Position numbers and translations under genes: made by a program. The notes under the pieces are model-generated. The model made no database searches and was not told the origin of the DNA. It saw only the letters and a program-made list of their open reading frames with translations. From Synechococcus sp. PCC 7335 (lineage in GTDB: Bacteria; Cyanobacteriota; Cyanobacteriia; Phormidesmidales; Phormidesmidaceae), in contig NZ_DS989904.1 in NCBI RefSeq assembly GCF_000155595.1, forward strand, positions 318,477 to 382,476: 64,000 nucleotides of DNA, in the 5' to 3' direction. Positions 51,537 to 58,735 of this stretch are shown here, piece after piece. Within the stretch, counting starts at the first letter, position 1. The number at the start of each line of letters is the position of its first letter.

Positions 51537-52769
51537 TTAGCAAAAACATTCTTGTGGTAACAACAGCTTCTGCAAATAGCTGGCTGTATGAGCCGCGCCC
51601 TGTAAATCAATGGTGGGAATCACCGACGTTTGAGCAGATGTTTGAGCCGGCATTTGAGCGGACGTTTGTTGTATGGCCGTTACGACAGCATCGGCAAAGC
51701 GTTCTGCCTGCAAGTCTGACGGAGTGAGCAAAGTCAAAAGGCCCAGGCGCGCTAGCTTTTCGGCTCGGATACGCTGTTCGTCGGTTTGGCTAGGGTTCAA
51801 AGAAGGTAGCAGCAGCGATCGCACGCCAGTTCTCAACAGATTCATCGTCGTGTTGTAACCACCCAAACTCACTGACAAGTCAGCTTTATCCATGTAGTCA
51901 ATCAATCGCGATGTGTATCTTCGCAGCGTAACGTTGGGCCGATCGGCCGCCGCCCGTTGCAGATCTAAAAAGTCTGCTTCAGGCATAAATGGCCCGGCAA
52001 AAGCATAGATTTGGTGGGACAGCCGATTGGCTAAAAGTGAGCTGGCATCTACAGCAGCCCTCAATAGGGGATACCCATGTCTGCCACCACCCGCACTCAC
52101 CACAATCGTTGGTGACGAGTCACTGAGTCCGGCAATGTCGTCTAGGGTTGGCGTTTTTATGGTAGGTGATGACTGGGCTACATAGCCCGTATAGATAATC
52201 TCGCAGTTCAAATCGCGCACCCGAGAAAAACAATCTTCTAGCGGTTGAAAATTCGCATCAGCGTGAAACAACACTGCATCATAAAACTGATTGATTAACC
52301 GACACACCTTAGCCGCTCTTCTAGCCTTCGTATCAGCTGGTAGCGGCTGAGTCATAATCAAATCTCTGAGGCTACAGACTATTTTGACCGGCCATGGTGA
52401 AGCCTTAGCCTGTTCGAGCAAAGGCTTTAGCTCATACTTCATTCTCAACTTGCTAAAAGGAAAACACTCTGTAATCAGACAGTCTGGCCGAAACCAGTCA
52501 AACACATCGAGCAGTTGCTGTTTACGCTGCGTCTTTACCTCCTCAAGCGATCGCGTCTCATCTAGCGGTACCAGCTTTGCCTCCTTTTCCCAAAGTCCCG
52601 GTAAACAAACCATCTTCACCTCAGCTGGCAACTCAAACGCCGATACCAGTTGACCACCGTTGACAAAGCAAACCTCAAACGTTGGCACCAGGCTGCGGAT
52701 AATCTCTCGACAGCGCACTAAATGGCCTATCCCAGCCAAATGCTGGCAGTAGATCATAATTTTTTTCAT
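51537..52769 (-). CDS. MurG/COG4671-like predicted glycosyltransferase, copy 1
   Basis: 410 residues of GT-B type. The N-terminal acceptor-domain motif CQHLAGIGHLVRCREIIRSL (GxGHxxR) and the donor-domain segment TIVVSAGGGRHGYPLLRAAV, then ADLSVSLGGYNTTMNLL and PSLNPSQTDEQRIRAEKLARLG, match the predicted glycosyltransferase family COG4671. The tail carries QTSAQMPAQTSAQTS repeats. Homologous along its length to the genes at 52838 and 54137. Part of the minus-strand cluster. Confidence 0.85.
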   Translation of the reverse strand: MKKIMIYCQHLAGIGHLVRCREIIRSLVPTFEVCFVNGGQLVSAFELPAEVKMVCLPGLWEKEAKLVPLDETRSLEEVKTQRKQQLLDVFDWFRPDCLITECFPFSKLRMKYELKPLLEQAKASPWPVKIVCSLRDLIMTQPLPADTKARRAAKVCRLINQFYDAVLFHADANFQPLEDCFSRVRDLNCEIIYTGYVAQSSPTIKTPTLDDIAGLSDSSPTIVVSAGGGRHGYPLLRAAVDASSLLANRLSHQIYAFAGPFMPEADFLDLQRAAADRPNVTLRRYTSRLIDYMDKADLSVSLGGYNTTMNLLRTGVRSLLLPSLNPSQTDEQRIRAEKLARLGLLTLLTPSDLQAERFADAVVTAIQQTSAQMPAQTSAQTSVIPTIDLQGAAHTASYLQKLLLPQECFC

Positions 52770-52837
52770 CTTTCTCTTTCTTTAAGAGTCAATAAAACAA
52801 ATGCAAGAACGAACAAACAAACGAACGAAGCGCCAAT

Positions 52838-54067
52838 CTACGCTGCGCTCATCTGCGGGATGTCTTCATGCTCAGCCAATCCGACATCTGCTAAGGTGCC
52901 TGTCGCGAGCGCATTAACGAATCGCGCTGTATTGTCTACGCCGTTGAGATTAACCTTAATTTGACTAGGCGAATGCTGAAGATGCGCGATCACTGCCTCA
53001 GAAAAGCGCTCAGGTTCTAAATCTTCTGGGTAGATCCGCCGCGCTTTTCCTAGCTGTGATAGTCGCTCAACGCGCATAGTTTGCTCTTGATCGCCATTGC
53101 CCACAAATGGCATCATCATGGCCCTTACACCTGTTGTCAAAATGTTCATAGTGGTGTTGTAGCCAGACATACTGATCGAGAGTTCTGCTTTCTCCATGAA
53201 AGCTAGCAAGTTGGGCGTGTAGCGGTGAATCTGAAGGTTGGTGCGATCACGTGCCATTGCCTTGAGCGCCCAAAATTTATGGCTAGGCATGAACGGTCCG
53301 GTAAATATCTGAATATGGTGAGGAATCTCACGCTCTAATATTTCAGCGGCTGCCACAGCGCACTCAAGCAACTCATGACCGAAGCGGCCACCGCCAACGC
53401 TCACCAAAATCATCGGTTCAGGCTTAGACAGGGTAAGCCGATCAACCCCAGTGAGCCGATTATTTTCAGGCCGTTGCACCACATATCCGGTATAGCGCAC
53501 ATCGCAGTTCAAATCAGCTACTCTAGAGAAACTCTCTTGCAATGGGTGTAAGGCAGGATCGCCGTGGATTAGCAGCTGATCAAAATGTTCATTAATTAAG
53601 CGCACAACCTTCGCCTCGTGGCGGGCCTGATCGGATTTAGTGACAACAATGTCCCGCAGGCTAGAAACGATCTTGGTTCCCTGCGCTTTGGCCGCCTCGA
53701 TTAGCGGCAGTAGCTCAAAAGAGAATCGTCTCCTGCCAAAAGGAAAAAGCTCAATCATCAGCACATCCGGCTGAAAATCTCGTATCGTTGCCAAAAGCCG
53801 CTGTCGGCGGAACTCCTGCGCTTTTTCCAGGCTAAGATGCGGATCAACCGGTCGTAGCTCGCGAAATTCAGCGTCGGTCTTAATCGCAGGCAAGTTAATT
53901 AGCTGTACATCTTCTGGTGGCTGAAACCCTTGGATAACCTCGCCGCCGTTGACAAAGCATACTTTAAAGTCAGCGCCCAGCCCTCGGACAATTTCCATAC
54001 TGCGAATGAGGTGTCCCATCCCCAGAATGTGCTGACAGTAGAACATTAGTTTTTTCATGGCAGTCAT
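52838..54067 (-). CDS. MurG/COG4671-like predicted glycosyltransferase, copy 2
   Basis: 409 residues. CQHILGMGHLIRSMEIVRGL, a central IVSSLRDIVVTKSD, DLNCDVRYTGYVVQRP, ILVSVGGGRFGHELLECAV, and AELSISMSGYNTTMNILTTGVRAMMMP align step by step with copy 1, so the two arose by tandem duplication. The serine/glycine loop SMSGYNTT and the GGGRFG loop would hold the nucleotide-sugar. Acceptor and sugar unknown. Gaps to neighbours are about 70 bp. Confidence 0.85.
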   Translation of the reverse strand: MTAMKKLMFYCQHILGMGHLIRSMEIVRGLGADFKVCFVNGGEVIQGFQPPEDVQLINLPAIKTDAEFRELRPVDPHLSLEKAQEFRRQRLLATIRDFQPDVLMIELFPFGRRRFSFELLPLIEAAKAQGTKIVSSLRDIVVTKSDQARHEAKVVRLINEHFDQLLIHGDPALHPLQESFSRVADLNCDVRYTGYVVQRPENNRLTGVDRLTLSKPEPMILVSVGGGRFGHELLECAVAAAEILEREIPHHIQIFTGPFMPSHKFWALKAMARDRTNLQIHRYTPNLLAFMEKAELSISMSGYNTTMNILTTGVRAMMMPFVGNGDQEQTMRVERLSQLGKARRIYPEDLEPERFSEAVIAHLQHSPSQIKVNLNGVDNTARFVNALATGTLADVGLAEHEDIPQMSAA

Positions 54068-54136
54068 CTCTAAATCGTTGTAGTCAGAATGTTTTAGTCA
54101 GAATGTCTCAGTGAGATTGTTGACGGGTATAGCAGG

Positions 54137-55480
54137 TCATGCCAGCCAGCCCATAAAAGGGGGAACAAGAACAGATTTAGTCATCAGATCGGGAATCGGC
54201 TGTTGAGCTGAGGCTAGAAGCGCGCTGAGATATCCTGAGATTTGAGGCAGTCCGTTCAAGTCCAAACTCTCTGACCTATGCTTTGGTCGCGTTGCCATCC
54301 TCTCGGGTGGGAGAAAGGGCTGATAGAGCAGATCGAGTACCGCCTGAATAAGCGATCGCCCAGTTACCTGCTCAGGATGGACCATTGTTATCCAGCCTTT
54401 TTTGGCAAAGTTAATCGCGCGAATTAGCTGCTCTTGCGAGGGATGTATTCGTGGAACCACCACCGTTCGTTTGCCCAGCATCAGAATTTCTGTCAGTGTG
54501 TTGTACCCACCCATAGACACCACCGCATCCGCTGCCTGCAAATAGCTCAGCAGATCGGTAGTGAAGCTCTGGAAACTGATACTAGAGCAGCCAGCCGCTA
54601 ATTCCTCCAGCCTTGAGCGCTGTTCGATCGGCATTTCAGGCCCGCTCAATATCAAACTGTGGATAATAGGACCGGTCACATCAGACAAGTCCAGCGACGG
54701 TTCATCATCAGCGGTTTGGCGGCGTGGGGGTAAAGCCTGAATCAGCTTCAGCCCTTCTAGGTAGGTATGGACTAGGCTAAAGCCATCTTCTCCGCCACCC
54801 GGCGTAACCAGCACCAGTGAGTCAGTCGGTTTAATGCCTAGCTGCGCTCTAGGATCAACCTGCTCGTGGCCCGTTAATTGCTTGCGAATATAGCCGCAAT
54901 ATCGCACTTTATGTGCAATTGGTAAGGGCAATCGATATTCTTGAACTAAGTCAAATACGCTCTGCACGCCAGCGACTAAGACCTGGTCGTAGTGGGTTTG
55001 AATAGCGTGGTGGTGACCCCATCTACACCATTCGTCAATCGTCTTTTCGGGGGTATCTAAAATATCACGCAGCAACAGCACCCGCTTATTCTCAGGCACC
55101 GTTTGTTGTAAGTAGCTCAGAGTATTAGCCAGTTCACCCCTTAAACCAGTAGGCTTTTTATCAACTAGTAGCAGATTAGGTTTGAAGTGAACAGCGGCTG
55201 AGTAAATTAGGTGCGATCGCAGCGCCACTGTCTCTTCAATAGAAGTTCCGAGATACTTTGCAGAAAGCTCTCCAGAAACGCCTCGATTCAAACAGGGCAG
55301 TTTGATATAGTCCAATCCCTGAGGTAGGCGAAACTCGTGAATCATTGGCGAACCGGACACCAGTAAGATAGAGAGATTTGGCCAGTGTTTAAGCAGATGT
55401 TCGCAGATCGCCAGCATCCGTCGCAGGTTGCCGAGCCCAAAAGCATCATGAGAGTACACCATTATTCGAGTAGTGTTCAT
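54137..55480 (-). CDS. MurG/COG4671-like predicted glycosyltransferase, copy 3 (divergent)
   Basis: 447 residues from the ATG at 55480, which has a GGAGAG ribosome binding site; a frame open to 55603 would add 41 residues unlike the family. MVYSHDAFGLGNLRRMLAICEHLLKHWP is the COG4671 start (here GLGN replaces GxGH), followed by VLLLRDILDTPEKTI, LVLVTPGGGEDGFSLVHTYLEGL and ADAVVSMGGYNTLTEILMLGKRTVVVP. More distant from copies 1 and 2 than these are from each other. First gene of the cluster, divergent from the sensor kinase. Confidence 0.86.
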   Translation of the reverse strand: MNTTRIMVYSHDAFGLGNLRRMLAICEHLLKHWPNLSILLVSGSPMIHEFRLPQGLDYIKLPCLNRGVSGELSAKYLGTSIEETVALRSHLIYSAAVHFKPNLLLVDKKPTGLRGELANTLSYLQQTVPENKRVLLLRDILDTPEKTIDEWCRWGHHHAIQTHYDQVLVAGVQSVFDLVQEYRLPLPIAHKVRYCGYIRKQLTGHEQVDPRAQLGIKPTDSLVLVTPGGGEDGFSLVHTYLEGLKLIQALPPRRQTADDEPSLDLSDVTGPIIHSLILSGPEMPIEQRSRLEELAAGCSSISFQSFTTDLLSYLQAADAVVSMGGYNTLTEILMLGKRTVVVPRIHPSQEQLIRAINFAKKGWITMVHPEQVTGRSLIQAVLDLLYQPFLPPERMATRPKHRSESLDLNGLPQISGYLSALLASAQQPIPDLMTKSVLVPPFMGWLA

Positions 55481-55626
55481 ATGTATTCTCTCTCCATCTT
55501 CTTTCCATCGTTTCGGACATCTTGTAGATAGCTTGTGGCGAATTCGCAGCGAATCAATCGAGCCGACTAAGTTCAATATTGCAAGCAGCCATAAGGGAGG
55601 CATGAAATTTTAGTTAGAAGAAATTC

Positions 55627-55695
55627 ATGAGAAAAAGTTCATGAGAAAACTCTCACGAAAGGCCAACCAACTCTATGAGATAGTTAATGAGATAG
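55627..55695 (+). promoter_or_regulatory. Four ATGAGA direct repeats in the cluster/sensor-kinase divergent region
   Basis: ATGAGA occurs at 55627, 55641, 55675 and 55687, all on the plus strand. The first two are part of TTCATGAGAAAA units 14 bp apart, the last two of ATGAGATAG units 12 bp apart. Direct repeats are the usual operator form for OmpR-family regulators, and one is encoded 2 kb away. The region lies between the glycan cluster (start 55480) and the kinase (start 55743). Confidence 0.5.
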
Positions 55696-55742
55696 CCACC
55701 GTTAGCTAGAGTGGATGGCCTGGCGTCTTTTTGGTGAGTGCC

Positions 55743-57236
55743 ATGAACAATTCGTCAAATGCCTTTGCGTCAAATGCCTTTGCTAAGATTGGGCACTCTC
55801 TATGGCAGCAATTTTTCAAAGAAACGCGTACGCGAATCTTGTTGCTTTATGCGTTCCTGATGCTGATCTTAACTGGGCTAACGGTTCCTATATTTAGATA
55901 TCTCCTATTTCAACAAGTGGATCAGCGAGTGCGAGCTAACCTCGCCATAGAAAGAGAAAATTTCTTAGCGGCTTTCGCAGATTGGCAGCGACCTAATGGA
56001 CAAAACGCTCAGGACCTAAAATCTTTTGTTGTTGAATATTTAGACAATAACCTCGTAGAGGACGACAACTTTCAACTTGTTTTGATAGAGGGTGTAGGTC
56101 ATTTTTCTAGCCCAGACTATTTACTAACGCCCTTTAGTCCAGATTCAGACCTGTTTGAGCAGTGGCAAACAGTGACTGCCTTCACCATGGATAGCCAATT
56201 GAGCGGTGATCCTAAGATTGGCAAACTCTTATACAAAGCTGACCCATTGATTGTTGACGGCAGGCAACTAGCAGTACATGTGGTGGTTCACGCGGCGGCA
56301 GGAGAGCGCCAAGAGACACTTGAGGGAGTCTATGTCTTCAGCTGGATGATCGTGTCAATAGTGGCGCTTTCACTTTTGCTAGCTTGGATAGGGGCAGGTC
56401 GCCTACTGAAACCTATTCGAGAGCTAGCTCAAACGGCGCGCTCCATTAGTGAATCTAATCTGACTAGGCGAATTCCGCTGCCTAATGGCAACGGCGAACT
56501 CACTGATTTGACCCACACTTTCAATGACATGATGGATCGAATTCAGGCCGCATTTGACAGCCAGCGCGACTTTATAAACGACGCAGGACATGAACTGCGT
56601 ACCCCGATCACAATTATTCAGGGTCACTTGGAGCTGATGGATGAGGAGAATCCCCAAGAGTGCCGAGAAACCATCAAGCTAGTGATGGATGAGCTAGATC
56701 GAATGGGGCGATTGGTGAGCGATATGCTGCTGCTAGCCAAGTCTGAAAGACCTAACTTCTTACAGTTAGAGACCGTTGAGATAGATGCTTTTGCCGAGGA
56801 AATCTTTACGAAAGCAACTGCGCTAGCTCAGCGTCACTGGATACTAAAAGTAGAAGGCAAAGGCAATGTTGTCTGCGATCGCCAGAAGCTCACTGGCGCA
56901 ATTCTTAATCTACTAAAAAACGCTGTTCAGCATACCCAAGGAACAGACACGATAGAGCTGGGCTGTTATTCGAAAAAGGACGCGGATCATCCAAACCATG
57001 ATCAGGTTCGGTTTTGGGTGCGCGATACGGGTGAGGGCATTAGCCCAGCTGACCAACAGCGGATCTTTTCTCGGTTTGCCAGAGGTCAAAATTATCAGCG
57101 ACGCTCAGATGGGTCTGGATTGGGACTGGCCATTACAGCTGCTGTGGCCGAAGCACACGGCGGCCAGGTAACGCTGCATAGCAAAGTCGGTCAGGGGACT
57201 ACTTTTTGGTTGGATTTGCCGCAGAGGAGGCCGTGA
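55743..57236 (+). CDS. HAMP-containing sensor histidine kinase
   Basis: 497 residues from ATG 55743 (GGTGAG just upstream; TTG 55731 is an alternative). Membrane helix 1 at about 30-55, a periplasmic sensor of about 130 residues, helix 2 at about 192-215 (MIVSIVALSLLLAWIGAGRLL), HAMP to about 270, then the phosphoacceptor His283 in NDAGHELRTPITIIQGHLEL. N box NLLKNAVQHT, G1 DTGEGI, G2 GSGLGLAI complete the ATPase. Near the N-terminus a 15-bp duplication encodes FASN twice. Its 3' end overlaps the convergent REC-only regulator gene by 38 bp. Signal unknown; nearby glycan cluster is the likely target. Confidence 0.92.
   Translation: MNNSSNAFASNAFAKIGHSLWQQFFKETRTRILLLYAFLMLILTGLTVPIFRYLLFQQVDQRVRANLAIERENFLAAFADWQRPNGQNAQDLKSFVVEYLDNNLVEDDNFQLVLIEGVGHFSSPDYLLTPFSPDSDLFEQWQTVTAFTMDSQLSGDPKIGKLLYKADPLIVDGRQLAVHVVVHAAAGERQETLEGVYVFSWMIVSIVALSLLLAWIGAGRLLKPIRELAQTARSISESNLTRRIPLPNGNGELTDLTHTFNDMMDRIQAAFDSQRDFINDAGHELRTPITIIQGHLELMDEENPQECRETIKLVMDELDRMGRLVSDMLLLAKSERPNFLQLETVEIDAFAEEIFTKATALAQRHWILKVEGKGNVVCDRQKLTGAILNLLKNAVQHTQGTDTIELGCYSKKDADHPNHDQVRFWVRDTGEGISPADQQRIFSRFARGQNYQRRSDGSGLGLAITAAVAEAHGGQVTLHSKVGQGTTFWLDLPQRRP
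55753..55782. repeat. 15-bp perfect tandem repeat near the sensor kinase N-terminus
   Basis: CGTCAAATGCCTTTG at 55753-55767 and 55768-55782, in frame, starting four codons after the chosen ATG. Confidence 0.95.
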
Positions 57237-57579
57237 TCTGGCGTTCTACTGCCGCGAGCAGTTCCTTAAAGCGAAACGGCTTTTGCAGATAGTCGTTGGC
57301 TCGCTCGGCCAAAACGTCCTGCTGTAAATCGCTCATAGCAGTCATGACAATTACGGGCGATAAAACGCCGCGATTACGCAATTCCCTCAGCACCGTCCAA
57401 CCATCTTTTACAGGCAGCCTTAAATCCAGCAAAATAGCATCATAGGTCTGTGCCTCTGATGCTGCTAGCGCCTGATTGCCATCTACAGCGACTGTGATAT
57501 CAAAGCCATGCTTTCTAAAGCCTTTGGCAATAAAGGCGGCGAGGTTTTCCTCGTCTTCAACAATCAGAATTTGATTCAT
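57199..57579 (-). CDS. Single-domain response regulator
   Basis: 126 residues of one receiver domain: acidic pocket VEDEEN (residues 7-12), phosphoacceptor Asp52 in AILLDLRLPVKDGW, Thr in VIVMTAMSD and Lys in LQKPFRFKELL. No output domain, so it would act through phosphotransfer or protein contact. Downstream of the OmpR-type regulator on the same strand (gap 140 bp), and convergent with the kinase with a 38-bp overlap at the 3' ends. Confidence 0.92.
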   Translation of the reverse strand: MNQILIVEDEENLAAFIAKGFRKHGFDITVAVDGNQALAASEAQTYDAILLDLRLPVKDGWTVLRELRNRGVLSPVIVMTAMSDLQQDVLAERANDYLQKPFRFKELLAAVERQITASSAANPTKK

Positions 57580-57719
57580 TTTAAGCGTTTAACCGAATCT
57601 GAAAAACAAGCCTGGGATTAGTATGGACATACCTTACTCTGTGAGGGCTATCGCTTGCATGAGAAAGTTCTTATAATTCCTCGCATCCGTGCTCGCCGTT
57701 CGTGCTCACATAACCGCCA

Positions 57720-58400
57720 TCACGACTGCCGCAATCGATAGCCTATCCCGCGCACGGTTTCAATCAGATCGGCTCCTAGCTTTTTTCGTAGATAGCCCAC
57801 ATAGACATCAACGATATTAGATCCTGGGCTGTAGTCATACCCCCACACCCTATCCAATAGCTGCTCCCGGCTTAATACCTGACCTGGATGCCTGAAAAAA
57901 GTTTCTGCTAGCGTAAACTCCCGGGCGGGCAAATCGACTATCTCACCGCTTACCTGCACCCGCCTAGTGAGCAAATCCAGACTCACATTGCTTGCCCACA
58001 GCATCTGATCGTTGCCAGTAGCAGCGCTTCCTGCCGCAGGAGCCTGCCTCAGGCGGACTCTCACCCTAGCTAGCAGCTCCTCAAAGCGAAAGGGTTTGGT
58101 CACATAGTCGTCTGCGCCCCCTTCTAGTCCGGTCACCTTATCGTGGATGTCATCTCTGGCAGTCAGAATAATGATGGGTAAGGTTGCGCCCTGACCGCGC
58201 AGCTCTTCAATCACCTGAAGACCATCTTTGTCAGGCAACCCTAAGTCAAGAATAAGCAGATCGAAGCTAGCCTCTAGCGTTTGCGCGATCGCCTGTTGAG
58301 CAGTAATAGCGACCTCCGTTGTAAATCCATGAGCATTCAATCCCTTCTTGATAAAGGATGCAATTCGAGGCTCGTCTTCTGTAATTAGAATCTTGTGCAT
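57720..58400 (-). CDS. OmpR-family response regulator
   Basis: 226 residues. Receiver domain (about 1-118) with phosphoacceptor Asp52 in LLILDLGLPDKDG and TARDD/KPFRFEELL. C-terminal winged-helix DNA-binding domain (about 130-226) with LTRRVQVSGEIVDLPAREFTLAETFFRHPGQVLSREQLLDRVWGYDYSPGSNIVDVYVGYLRKKL. Probable partner of the kinase at 55743, though the two are on opposite strands. The ATGAGA direct repeats 2 kb away are candidate targets. Confidence 0.93.
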   Translation of the reverse strand: MHKILITEDEPRIASFIKKGLNAHGFTTEVAITAQQAIAQTLEASFDLLILDLGLPDKDGLQVIEELRGQGATLPIIILTARDDIHDKVTGLEGGADDYVTKPFRFEELLARVRVRLRQAPAAGSAATGNDQMLWASNVSLDLLTRRVQVSGEIVDLPAREFTLAETFFRHPGQVLSREQLLDRVWGYDYSPGSNIVDVYVGYLRKKLGADLIETVRGIGYRLRQS

Positions 58401-58735
58401 AGACCTTTAGGAGCGACTCTTCTAAGGCTTGTAAAGATACTCTTAATGGTTCATTCATAGAACCTTGCTTGAACAAGAAAACTATGGATTTTCACTTCTT
58501 AGAAAAGACAATCTATAAATAATCTAGCAAATTTCAACGTGGAGTTAGAAAAAGGTAGCCCGCTCAAACTACCGGAGCGCAGCATCTCGAGTATTCAGTC
58601 ACATCTGATAAAATAAACTGCTAGGCTGTAATGCTTTTTGTAATGCTTTTAGAACTGATATACTAATCCCTGATAGATAAGCCCTGACAAATAAAGCCCT
58701 GACAGATAAGTTCTTGAAACACTTGCGATCAAACA
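58401..58735. other. Intergenic region with short repeats
   Basis: 335 bp between the OmpR-type regulator and the U32 peptidase gene stop. It holds TAATGCTTTT twice (near 58629-58650) and the 14-bp repeat listed separately. No gene seen. Confidence 0.5.
58668..58710. repeat. 14-15-bp tandem repeat, 3 copies
   Basis: CCCTGATAGATAAG (58668), CCCTGACAAATAAAG (58682) and CCCTGACAGATAAG (58697), 25 bp downstream (in transcription sense) of the U32 peptidase stop codon. Confidence 0.9.
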
